Source: Treponema sp.
GTDB lineage: Bacteria; Spirochaetota; Spirochaetia; Treponematales; Treponemataceae
Direction: 5' to 3'
Length of the DNA stretch: 64,000 nt
Assembly (NCBI GenBank): GCA_017449285.1
Contig: JAFSJX010000010.1
Location: 279,127 to 343,126 of the forward strand
Positions 49,463-56,347 of this stretch are shown here, piece by piece. Every line of letters begins with the position of its first letter. Position 1 is the stretch's first letter. A program made the translations under genes and the position numbers. The notes under the pieces are model-generated. The model did no database searches, had not been told where the DNA came from, and was given only the letters and a program-made list of their open reading frames with translations.

Positions 49463-49489
49463 AGCCCCGAACTTCCTGGGCTTTTTTTA
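49463..49489 (+). terminator. terminator after the immunity gene
   Basis: AGCCC / GGGCT stem with a ten-base loop and TTTTTTT, six bases after the stop. Confidence 0.75.
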
Positions 49490-49539
49490 TTGCCCTCGCC
49501 AAGTATTTCATATCAACTTTTGTGATAACATTCCGATAT

Positions 49540-49573
49540 AAAAAAAGCGGGAACGACTGCAATCATTCCCGCT
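49540..49573 (-). terminator. terminator of the leftward 67-aa gene
   Basis: On the minus strand AGCGGGA / TCCCGCT stem followed by seven T, 40 bp after the stop of the 67-aa gene. Confidence 0.8.
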
Positions 49574-49613
49574 GATGATTATCTGGGACAGCTCAGAGAG
49601 TCAAAAAGATGCG

Positions 49614-49817
49614 TTAAGCTGATTTCAGCTTGTCATCATAAAAGCCGTTTTCCATGCGCCATGCACACATATACAATGCGCCGCCAGCGCGATGTGTGCC
49701 TGTCCGCTTGGAGAACTCTTCTTCGAGCATCACTCCATCCTGGTATGTTACATGTCCGAATGTTGAAATAATTTCCCGAACAGCTTTAAGCTCTTCCAAC
49801 GAATATGCTCTGTACAC
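49614..49817 (-). CDS. 67-aa accessory protein transcribed against the late operon
   Basis: Starts at GTG 49817 with GAAGTG upstream (weak). The protein MYRAYSLEELKAVREIISTF then HVTYQDGVMLEEEFSKRTGT is small, mixed alpha/beta. It has its own strong terminator on the minus strand, which supports a real transcript. Antisense location within the morphogenesis region marks it as a moron. Function unknown. Confidence 0.6.
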   Translation of the reverse strand: MYRAYSLEELKAVREIISTFGHVTYQDGVMLEEEFSKRTGTHRAGGALYMCAWRMENGFYDDKLKSA

Positions 49818-49858
49818 TGTTTATCACTTCTTTTTTTGTTACGGAAGCACTTTTTTAC

Positions 49859-49887
49859 TTGACGCTCGAATTTTAATTGAGTATCTT
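49859..49887 (+). promoter_or_regulatory. promoter of a short transcript
   Basis: TTGACG (49859-49864), 17-bp spacer, TATCTT (49882-49887). Transcription would start near 49894, only 90 bases before a strong terminator. Confidence 0.55.
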
Positions 49888-49893
49888 AAAAAA

Positions 49894-49984
49894 GAACTTG
49901 GCATCACCACATGGGTGTCCGAGATTTACCATTTCTAGAAATCCCAGTCTGCTGTCCTAAAAATTGTAGACTGGGATTTTTTTG
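49894..49984 (+). ncRNA. candidate small RNA of about 90 nt
   Basis: The short segment between a good promoter (49859-49887) and a terminator with a perfect 12-bp stem AAATCCCAGTCT / AGACTGGGATTT plus T-run (49939-49984). Only a stub of a frame (KKELGITTWVSEIYHF, no start codon or ribosome site) lies inside. It could be a regulatory RNA or the tail of a degraded gene. Confidence 0.45.
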
Positions 49985-50250
49985 CAAATTTGAATTTAAC
50001 GAATTCCTCTTTGTATCGTCAAATTTTTTAATCAAAAAAACAATTTTCTGCCAACATTCGAGCAATCAAATAAAAACCTAGATTTTATACTTTTTTTACA
50101 CTCAGAATCGTTTTGAAATATCGGTGAACATTCGGTGAAATGCGGTGAATTTGAATGACCGATAAAAAAAACGGATAACTTGTCATTTTTACCCAAATAC
50201 CCCCGAAATTTCGCGTTTTTTAAAATCTCACTCTCCCCAGAAAAGTCTTG
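49985..50250. other. AT-rich non-coding region before the head-protein operon
   Basis: No gene seen. It contains three direct CGGTGAA repeats (50122, 50133, 50143) spaced 11 and 10 bp, and A/T tracts. Probably the control region of the following structural genes. Confidence 0.5.
50122..50149. promoter_or_regulatory. three helically phased CGGTGAA repeats
   Basis: CGGTGAA at 50122-50128, 50133-50139 and 50143-50149, one DNA turn apart, upstream of the gene at 50294. This resembles a binding site for a dimeric or oligomeric activator or repressor. Confidence 0.5.
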
Positions 50251-50293
50251 AAAATTGGCTTCCGTGATTGAATTACCGCGGAGGATAAAAAAC

Positions 50294-50674
50294 ATGCTTG
50301 CAGGAACAAAGGACGGCAAGAGCTGGGGATTCTACTTCGACGACCAGAAGGAATCCTTGCAGAAATATTTTGAGATTACCCGCGAGGAGCACATGGCCCT
50401 CATGGACGGTCAGGCTGAGGGCAAGGTCATTACATTTCACGACGACAAAAAACCGACTCTGGAAGACCCGCCGCCACCGACGGAAGAAGAAATCGCACGG
50501 CAGAAAATCCGTGAGCTGAAGAACTATCTTTCTGAGACGGACTATGTGGCCTCAAAGATTGCCGAGGGTGCGGCTACGGCTGAGGAATATTCGGAGGTCC
50601 TTGAAAAACGCAGGGAAGCACGGACGGAAATCAACGAGCTTGAAGAGGCTTTACAGGCAAAGGCTTGGGGCTGA
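50294..50674 (+). CDS. hypothetical structural-region protein, 126 aa
   Basis: ATG at 50294 with GGAGG nine bases upstream. An N-terminal beta part (LAGTKDGKSWGFYFDDQKES), a Pro-rich hinge (TLEDPPPPTEEE) and a C-terminal coiled coil (EVLEKRREARTEINELEEAL). Its shape is like tail-fibre assembly or head accessory proteins. No firm family. Confidence 0.65.
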   Translation: MLAGTKDGKSWGFYFDDQKESLQKYFEITREEHMALMDGQAEGKVITFHDDKKPTLEDPPPPTEEEIARQKIRELKNYLSETDYVASKIAEGAATAEEYSEVLEKRREARTEINELEEALQAKAWG

Positions 50675-50696
50675 TGCGGGGAGATAGGATTAAGGC

Positions 50697-51662
50697 ATGA
50701 AACGAATACGAACTTTACAGCTTGCACGGACTGGCGTTCACGGCACGCAGTCCGCCCGGCTTACAAAACAAGATTTTGCCGAGATGATTGAGACTTTCAC
50801 ACAAAGTCCTGTCTATCTTGGCCACGAAAAATCCCATCATGATTCAGAACCGTCTTATGGCAAGGTCATAGAGCTTAACTTATCAGATGACGGCGAAACT
50901 CTTTACGGCGATGTCGTGCTGGAGCCGGAAGTAGACAAACTTTTCAGCGACAAAAAATATGACGGCTGGTCTATCGGCTGTCCGAGGCGGAGGATTGACA
51001 ACAAGCGGGTGCTCCATCATCTTGCGTTGCTCGGAAGCACGAAGCCCGCAATCCCGAACCTGCGACAGGTCAAGGTCTCAAAAAGCGAGTATGCGGACGA
51101 AATCTCCGCTGCCGAATATAAGTTTTCTGGCGAAATGCCGGAATTCAAGGAATCATCTCAGGAGGAAATTCCCATGACAAAAGAGGAACAGGAAAAAATG
51201 TCTGCCCTCGAAGCCGAGAACAAGCGGCTCAAAGACGAAGCCGAGAAAAAGGCTGCTGACAAAGCTGGCGAGGACAAGGAGAAGAAGTTCTCTGACAGTC
51301 AGGAGTATGCGGACATGCAGAAAAAGATTTCTGCCCTTGAGGCTTCACGCAAGGAAGCCGTAGTCAAAGGAGTCTGCGACAAGTTCGCTGACAGCATTCC
51401 CGCAGGCCTGAAGGACGGCGTTCAGAAAATTGCCGGTGTGCTTGCTTCCGGCGAAGACAGGTTCGAGTTCAGCGACAAGGACGGAAACAAGACGGAGAAA
51501 TCCGCGCTGGACTTGTTCGGCGACATTCTTGACGGACTCTGTGCCGCAAAGAAAAACGAGGGCATCACCGAGCGGCAGTTCAACGCCAGTGAGTTCGCGG
51601 ACAAGTCGGGCGACGACGGCAAGGATAAGCCGGACTGGAACAAGCTCGCGCAGAACATGTAG
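50697..51662 (+). CDS. head maturation protease/scaffold, Mu gpI-like
   Basis: 321 aa. The N-terminal 130 residues resemble Mu gpI-type proteases (VYLGHEKSHHDSEPSYGKVI, KYDGWSIGCPR, LHHLALLGSTKPAIPNL). The rest is charged coiled coil (MSALEAENKRLKDEAEKKAA) typical of an internal scaffold. The protease removes the scaffold during capsid maturation. An internal in-frame start at 51174 gives the scaffold alone, as in Mu (I/Z). Confidence 0.82.
   Translation: MKRIRTLQLARTGVHGTQSARLTKQDFAEMIETFTQSPVYLGHEKSHHDSEPSYGKVIELNLSDDGETLYGDVVLEPEVDKLFSDKKYDGWSIGCPRRRIDNKRVLHHLALLGSTKPAIPNLRQVKVSKSEYADEISAAEYKFSGEMPEFKESSQEEIPMTKEEQEKMSALEAENKRLKDEAEKKAADKAGEDKEKKFSDSQEYADMQKKISALEASRKEAVVKGVCDKFADSIPAGLKDGVQKIAGVLASGEDRFEFSDKDGNKTEKSALDLFGDILDGLCAAKKNEGITERQFNASEFADKSGDDGKDKPDWNKLAQNM
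51174..51662 (+). CDS. nested scaffold protein (Mu gpZ-like), internal start
   Basis: In-frame ATG at codon 160 of the protease gene, with a near-perfect AGGAGG seven bases upstream, far stronger than expected by chance inside a gene. It would produce a 162-aa scaffold (TKEEQEKMSALEAENKRLKD...) identical to the protease C-terminus. This copies the I/Z organisation of Mu. Confidence 0.7.
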   Translation: MTKEEQEKMSALEAENKRLKDEAEKKAADKAGEDKEKKFSDSQEYADMQKKISALEASRKEAVVKGVCDKFADSIPAGLKDGVQKIAGVLASGEDRFEFSDKDGNKTEKSALDLFGDILDGLCAAKKNEGITERQFNASEFADKSGDDGKDKPDWNKLAQNM

Positions 51663-51671
51663 GGGGCTGCT

Positions 51672-52019
51672 ATGGGCATCAAATGGCACAAGTCAGAGAA
51701 CGGGGCTCAGACTCCGGCCGCCGAGACAAAGCAGAACGGCGGAAAAAACTGGAAGGTGGCGTTCAGCACGGGCATGGGAAGCGACACGACAATCGAAGCA
51801 CAGACCGTGAAGGACAAGGGCAAGGCAAAAGAGCCTGAAAACCCGAAGAAAGAGGGGCATGTTTTCGGCGGCTGGTTCAAGGATGACAAGCTGACCGAGG
51901 CATACGACTTCAAGACACCTGTAACATCGGACATCACGCTGTACGCAAAGTGGACTGCAGACTCAGGAAACGGCGCGGCAGGCGGAACAAACGGCGGGAA
52001 CGCCGGAGGAGCTAACTAA
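51672..52019 (+). CDS. phage head-region protein with InlB-type B repeat
   Basis: 115 aa. Residues about 45-95 form one Listeria-Bacteroides/InlB B-repeat (KKEGHVFGGWFKDDKLTEAY, TSDITLYAKWTA), a beta-grasp module usually found on bacterial surface proteins. A Gly/Asn-rich tail follows. Located between scaffold and decoration protein, it may be a capsid surface decoration. Its stop overlaps the next start. Confidence 0.75.
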   Translation: MGIKWHKSENGAQTPAAETKQNGGKNWKVAFSTGMGSDTTIEAQTVKDKGKAKEPENPKKEGHVFGGWFKDDKLTEAYDFKTPVTSDITLYAKWTADSGNGAAGGTNGGNAGGAN

Positions 52020-52390
52020 TGGATTTCAGCGAAAAGCATGAAAAGGCAACAGGCGATGCGGGAATCTTCACCATCGACCACCCTGTAATCAAGTACCCGG
52101 TGCAGATCGCATCGGACGCGGAACTGCCCGCAGGTACAATCCTGAAAAAATCCGCTTCGGGCGGAACTTACGAGGCGGCGGCGCAGGCTGACACACCGGC
52201 TGCCGTCCTCATCGAGGCAGCATCGGCGGACAACAAGCTGCCGATGGCGGGATTCCACGGGGTGGCGGTTCGCGCGCGCCTTATCGACGCGTCGGGCGCA
52301 AGCCCCGCTCAGGCAGGCGACACGCTCGCGGACAAGCTGCCGGGAATCGGTATCTGGCTCTCACAGAGCTACGAAGCGGAGGTAAAGTAG
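52019..52390 (+). CDS. capsid decoration protein (lambda D-like)
   Basis: 123 aa, mainly beta: EKATGDAGIFTIDHPVIKYP, ASDAELPAGTILKKSASGGT, then AVLIEAASADNKLPMAGFHGVAVRARLI. This fits head-stabilising proteins of the lambda D/HDPD group that sit on capsid three-folds. It immediately precedes the major capsid gene. Confidence 0.75.
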   Translation: MDFSEKHEKATGDAGIFTIDHPVIKYPVQIASDAELPAGTILKKSASGGTYEAAAQADTPAAVLIEAASADNKLPMAGFHGVAVRARLIDASGASPAQAGDTLADKLPGIGIWLSQSYEAEVK

Positions 52391-52391
52391 C

Positions 52392-53336
52392 ATGATTATC
52401 CTGAAAGAAAGCGATGTGGTGCGCGTGGTCAGCGCGCTCGCACCTGAAACAAGCAACGCCCGCGCGTACTTCAAGCGCACGGTGAACAGAAACACCACGA
52501 GAATCGCGGTGACGGACATTCAGCGCACGGTGGGAAACATCCCCGTCATCAAGCGCGGCTCGACGGGCTACCGCCCCGTAATGAGCGGCGGCATCATGTA
52601 CATCGAGCCCCAGCCGATTGAGATTGACGACTTCTTCTCGGCGGTTGAGGAGGACGACTGGGAGCGCGCCACGGGCATGGGCAAGAACCAGATTGTGGAC
52701 GAGCGCCTTACCCGCTGGGCGGAGCTTGTGCGCAACACGACGAAGGCACTCTGCATCCAGGCGCACCGCGGCAAAATCGACTACATGATGCAGGCGGGAA
52801 GCGAGATGGTGCGCTACGAAGTGGACTACGGCGATGTGGACGGCATCGAGCGCGACAAGGCACTCTCAGGCCTCACGCTCACGGACTTCATCGACGACGC
52901 GACCGAGATGGAGCAGGAAATCAGAAAGCGCGGCATCGGCGGCGCGATTGAGTTCATCGCAAGCCCCGAATACTTCCGCCAGCTCGTGACCATCAGCGCG
53001 AACCAGACGAAGTTCCCCGTGACCTTCACGAAGGACGGTATGGACATCGGTGGCTTCTCCGTGAAGCGCGACAACGACACCTACACCGACCTTGTGAGCG
53101 GCACAAAGCAGACCAAGCACCTGACAGAAAGCCGTGAGCTTATGGCCCGCGCGGTAAACGCAGGACAGGAGCTTGACTTCCTTCGTCTTGACGACACCGT
53201 TCAGCGGCAGGCCGTTCCGCTCTACTCGTTCACCAAGGAGCGCAGAGACCAGCGAGGTACAGACCTTTTCGTCAAGTCAAAGCCCTTCCCGCTCATCAAC
53301 GTGAAGGGAATCCAGCTTCTGAAGTATGCGTCGTAA
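52392..53336 (+). CDS. major capsid protein
   Basis: 314 aa. Features of the E-type major capsid family: GNIPVIKRGSTGYRPVMSGG, AVEEDDWERATGMGKNQIVDERLTRW in the long spine-helix region, GAIEFIASPEYFRQLVTIS, and KSKPFPLINVKGIQL at the C-terminus. Codon choice is biased to GC-rich codons, consistent with high expression. A terminator follows. Confidence 0.88.
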   Translation: MIILKESDVVRVVSALAPETSNARAYFKRTVNRNTTRIAVTDIQRTVGNIPVIKRGSTGYRPVMSGGIMYIEPQPIEIDDFFSAVEEDDWERATGMGKNQIVDERLTRWAELVRNTTKALCIQAHRGKIDYMMQAGSEMVRYEVDYGDVDGIERDKALSGLTLTDFIDDATEMEQEIRKRGIGGAIEFIASPEYFRQLVTISANQTKFPVTFTKDGMDIGGFSVKRDNDTYTDLVSGTKQTKHLTESRELMARAVNAGQELDFLRLDDTVQRQAVPLYSFTKERRDQRGTDLFVKSKPFPLINVKGIQLLKYAS

Positions 53337-53390
53337 ATGATTGAAGGCGGTACGGCAGACACGAATCGCCTTATATAAAAGTCTGCCAAT

Positions 53391-53416
53391 GGCGGGAGGA
53401 ATCCCGCCTTTTTTAT
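53391..53416 (+). terminator. terminator after the major capsid gene
   Basis: GGCGGGA / TCCCGCC stem with GGAA loop and TTTTTT. It may let the capsid gene be transcribed more than the tail genes. Confidence 0.85.
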
Positions 53417-53466
53417 GCACTACACACTTTGCCCCGAAAACAAAAGCGTGGAGCATAATCTGAGGT

Positions 53467-53865
53467 ATGGAAAACGAGAATCAAACCCAGCTGACAGTTG
53501 AAGACCTGAAAGCGGAGATTCCTGAACAGGATTATGAAACGCTCACGCTGGGCGAGGACACGGTGGCGGTGCGCTGCCTTCTGAAAGCAAAGATTGCGGT
53601 CGGCGGGATGGTTCGCTCGACGGGGCATGTCTACGACGAGGCAAACGAGGTGTGCCGTGAAGCAACGCTCAAATTCGCACTCTACGAGCTGTTTGCTTTC
53701 GTGGGACAGGAGATCCGCGCGAGGGAAAAACGCGAGGACTGCGAGCTTCTGATTGAGACGGCTTTCGGGCAGATTCTAAAAAAAACTGATGCGGAAGGCA
53801 CTGGGCCTGCCGTGGGGGCGATGCACACGAGGCGGGAAAACCCGCTTGAAAGGAGACGGTGCTGA
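53467..53865 (+). CDS. head-tail connector, Mu gp36-like (DUF1320)
   Basis: 132 aa; GAGGT before the ATG. The fold signs are a short N-terminal helix (TVEDLKAEIPEQDYETL), then helices EDTVAVRCLLKAKIAVGGMV and CREATLKFALYELFAFVGQE, like DUF1320 adaptor proteins. Location after the capsid gene agrees. Moderately certain. Confidence 0.65.
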   Translation: MENENQTQLTVEDLKAEIPEQDYETLTLGEDTVAVRCLLKAKIAVGGMVRSTGHVYDEANEVCREATLKFALYELFAFVGQEIRAREKREDCELLIETAFGQILKKTDAEGTGPAVGAMHTRRENPLERRRC

Positions 53866-54473
53866 TGGGCGTTCAGATAACGAAGCGTGCCGGCGAGATT
53901 GCCAAAAGGCTCAAAAACGGAAACCTTGCGCCGACGATGCGGCGCGTAAGCAAATATCTTGTTTCATCTGCCATCGGAAAAATCAACAAGGGCGTGTCAC
54001 CTGAGAATGCTCCGCTCACAAAGGAAGTCAAGCAGGGCGACAAAACGCTGAGAGACAACGGACAGCTTATGGCAAGCATCGCGCCACAGAACGGCAACGA
54101 CTGGGCTTTGGCTCAGACAAACCTAGCCTATGCCAAAATCAACCAAGAGGGCGGCACTATTTCAGGCAAGGGAAAGGGGCTGTGGCTTCCAGCGAGTGCG
54201 GAGACACGGCGGCTCATGCGCAAGTACAACGCACAGAAACCGGGCGAGCTGATTGAGGCGATGAAGGGTGACGGCTATTCCTTCTTCCGCAGGGGCAAGG
54301 TGTTCTGTGCCAAGAAGAAAAAAGGCAAGCCGTTCGCAGTCTTTATCATCAAACAGCAGGTCAAGATTCCTGCCCGTCCGTTCCTCTACATAGATGAATC
54401 GGACGAGAAGCACATCAATAAGGAAATCAAAAAGGCGGTGCACGAGGCACTGAAAGGAGACGGGAAAAAATGA
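53865..54473 (+). CDS. virion morphogenesis protein, Mu gpG-like
   Basis: 202 aa, ATG at 53865 (AGGAGA eight bases upstream; overlaps previous stop). Pattern of the gpG/phage_tail_S family: RVSKYLVSSAIGKINKGVSP, LRDNGQLMASIAPQ, then IPARPFLYIDESDEKHI at the C-terminus. These act in head-tail joining or tail completion. Confidence 0.75.
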   Translation: MGVQITKRAGEIAKRLKNGNLAPTMRRVSKYLVSSAIGKINKGVSPENAPLTKEVKQGDKTLRDNGQLMASIAPQNGNDWALAQTNLAYAKINQEGGTISGKGKGLWLPASAETRRLMRKYNAQKPGELIEAMKGDGYSFFRRGKVFCAKKKKGKPFAVFIIKQQVKIPARPFLYIDESDEKHINKEIKKAVHEALKGDGKK

Positions 54474-54892
54474 CAATCGAAGACATCGTGGACGCGCTCA
54501 AAGGCGAAATAAAAGAGCAACTTGGATTCCCCGCGTTTCTGCTTCCGCAGAAGGCGGTGAACAACACGGCGCACATTGACCTTTTGTTTCAGGACATCGC
54601 GGAAAACGGTGCGGGAAACGAAAAACTGATTTTCAGCGCAGAATACCGCACGGCGGGTACGCACGCAAAGTGGCTCACGGAGACCATACGGCTCAAAAGG
54701 AAAATCGTGCGTATGAACGAATCCGAAGCCCCATACATGACCGTCACGGATATGAAATTCCGTTCCTACTGGATTCGGAACGGAAACGCAGGGTGGCGTT
54801 ATCCTAGTGAAGATGAAAACTCAATGCCTGCGGAATATGTCATTCCGTACCTCATTGAGATTGACATACCAACAAGATTTTTGGAGGAATAA
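54470..54892 (+). CDS. tail terminator-like protein
   Basis: 140 aa, ATGA overlap with the previous gene. MTIEDIVDALKGEIKEQLGF is followed by a beta-rich body (IEIDIPTRF at the end), typical in size and place for tail terminator proteins (DUF1834/gp37-like). No sure family motif. Confidence 0.6.
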   Translation: MTIEDIVDALKGEIKEQLGFPAFLLPQKAVNNTAHIDLLFQDIAENGAGNEKLIFSAEYRTAGTHAKWLTETIRLKRKIVRMNESEAPYMTVTDMKFRSYWIRNGNAGWRYPSEDENSMPAEYVIPYLIEIDIPTRFLEE

Positions 54893-54894
54893 AA

Positions 54895-55587
54895 ATGAAA
54901 CCGGGTGGAAAAGACGGAAAACTTTACAAGGTTGCCGAGGGAGTAGCCATCACAAGCGGAGCCCTTCCGGCAAGCGGATTCTACAAAATCAAGAGCGTCG
55001 CAAGCTCTGACTCTTCCCTGCCTCAGCCTAGTTCGGCTGCCATCGCAAAGGGTGCTCGCGCAATCAGAGCAGGGGATTATGTGCATCTTTGGAAAAATCA
55101 GGCTCTTGCGGCGGGGGATGCGGTAATTCCGCTCACCCTCACGCTCATCGGCTTCGTGAAGGATGTGTCGAATTCTAAGACTGGTCAGACATACGATGTC
55201 TCGACACAGGAGAACCTTGATTCGGGAGTGCGCGAGTACATCACGGGCGCGTTCACGGAGTCGAGCGGAACAATCAACGGGACGGTCGAGACGGACAGCG
55301 ACGCACAGCGCGAGCTTCTCAATCAGTTCAGTTCTGTCGCCATCGATGACGGCACTAACTATGCGGTCTTCCCTGCAAAGCAGACCAAGCAGGACTACAT
55401 GATGAGCCGCCGTGAGACTGATACCGTGGGCGAAACCGCAGTATGGGAGCATTTCCCCGTCACGGTCGAGAGCATCCAGATGGACAAGCCTTTGGACGGC
55501 GAGCAGAACTTCAACTTCAACTACAAGATTGACGGCGGGAATCATCCAGGTATGATTTATTACACCGTTAGGGAGATTTCAGAATGA
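54895..55587 (+). CDS. major tail tube protein
   Basis: 230 aa. Beta-rich with a long Ser/Asp-rich loop; PVTVESIQMDKPLDGEQNFN and FNYKIDGGNHPGMIYYTV at the C-terminus. Its place directly before the frameshifting chaperone and tape measure identifies the tail tube. There is no sheath gene beside it, so the tail is non-contractile. The stop overlaps the chaperone start. Confidence 0.75.
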   Translation: MKPGGKDGKLYKVAEGVAITSGALPASGFYKIKSVASSDSSLPQPSSAAIAKGARAIRAGDYVHLWKNQALAAGDAVIPLTLTLIGFVKDVSNSKTGQTYDVSTQENLDSGVREYITGAFTESSGTINGTVETDSDAQRELLNQFSSVAIDDGTNYAVFPAKQTKQDYMMSRRETDTVGETAVWEHFPVTVESIQMDKPLDGEQNFNFNYKIDGGNHPGMIYYTVREISE

Positions 55588-56036
55588 TTCTGACAGAAGA
55601 ACCGAGATATGAATTCTATCCCGACATTGCAGACAATCTCTCACTCCCGGAAAGCGAGAGGCTTTCTGTGGAGATAATCAGGCCGACAGGCTACCAGCGA
55701 AGCGAGTTCACTTCAGTTGAGGTCACAAGGGAATATTACCCGGAAGACCAGCCTGTTGATGAAAACGGAAACGAGCGCAAGGTCAAGAAACTCAAAAAGA
55801 CCAGCGCGCAGACCAGGTTTAATGCCGACTACATCCTGCGCAACTGCGTTGGGAAAATCCGGAACCTCACCGTTGAGACTCCTGGCAAGGACGGCAAGAA
55901 GCTCACCCGCGAAATCACTAACGGAACGGAGCTTGCAGAATGCCGTGCCTACGGCGTGGAGAAAATCGTCACAGCCATCTGCGTTGAGGTGCAGAGCGAC
56001 ACAATGACTGAATCTCAAAAAAAAATTTCCGTATAG
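55584..56036 (+). CDS. tail assembly chaperone G
   Basis: 150 aa, ATGA overlap with the tube gene. It occupies the G position of long-tailed phages. Sequence: YPDIADNLSLPESERLSVEI, RFNADYILRNCVGKIRNLTVE. Its last codons contain A9, giving the slippery A AAA AAA at 56018-56024. Confidence 0.8.
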   Translation: MILTEEPRYEFYPDIADNLSLPESERLSVEIIRPTGYQRSEFTSVEVTREYYPEDQPVDENGNERKVKKLKKTSAQTRFNADYILRNCVGKIRNLTVETPGKDGKKLTREITNGTELAECRAYGVEKIVTAICVEVQSDTMTESQKKISV

Positions 56037-56347
56037 GATTCCAGATCCTTTTTTCGGGGCTGTGGCCGATTGACTACAGCCCTGACTACGCTGATGCAAC
56101 GGAAAACATCTGCTGGCCGGAAAGCGAGACCGGCTACATCCGAATCAAACGAAAAGAAATCAAATCATACATTACAGACGAGCTTTGTCAGGCTGTTCAG
56201 ACATGGCGGCGCATAAAGCAGTACGGCTGGCCACAGGGCAAGGGCTACCTTGCAGAGCCGAGGGCGGTCCTCAGCATTGTAGAATTATTCGACAGGGAAA
56301 AGACTGAATACCTTACATGGATGAAAAACAATGGCGGAAATAACTGA
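55584..56347 (+). CDS. tail assembly chaperone GT, -1 frameshift product
   Basis: A -1 shift at A AAA AAA (56018-56024; zero-frame codons CAA AAA AAA ATT) enters an open frame that runs to a TGA at 56345-56347, about 107 more codons (FQILFSGLWPIDYSPDYADA, SYITDELCQAVQTWRRIKQY). The total is about 253 aa. The extension has no start of its own and overlaps the tape-measure start. This is the conserved G/GT arrangement of siphophages, where a small share of ribosomes makes the T domain that binds the tape measure. Confidence 0.85.
56018..56024 (+). other. A AAA AAA -1 ribosomal frameshift site
   Basis: Slippery heptamer in the zero frame of the G gene, 10 bases before its TAG, followed by GC-rich sequence able to pair (GGGGCTGTGG... 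with ...CTACAGCCC near 56070-56086). Confidence 0.8.
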
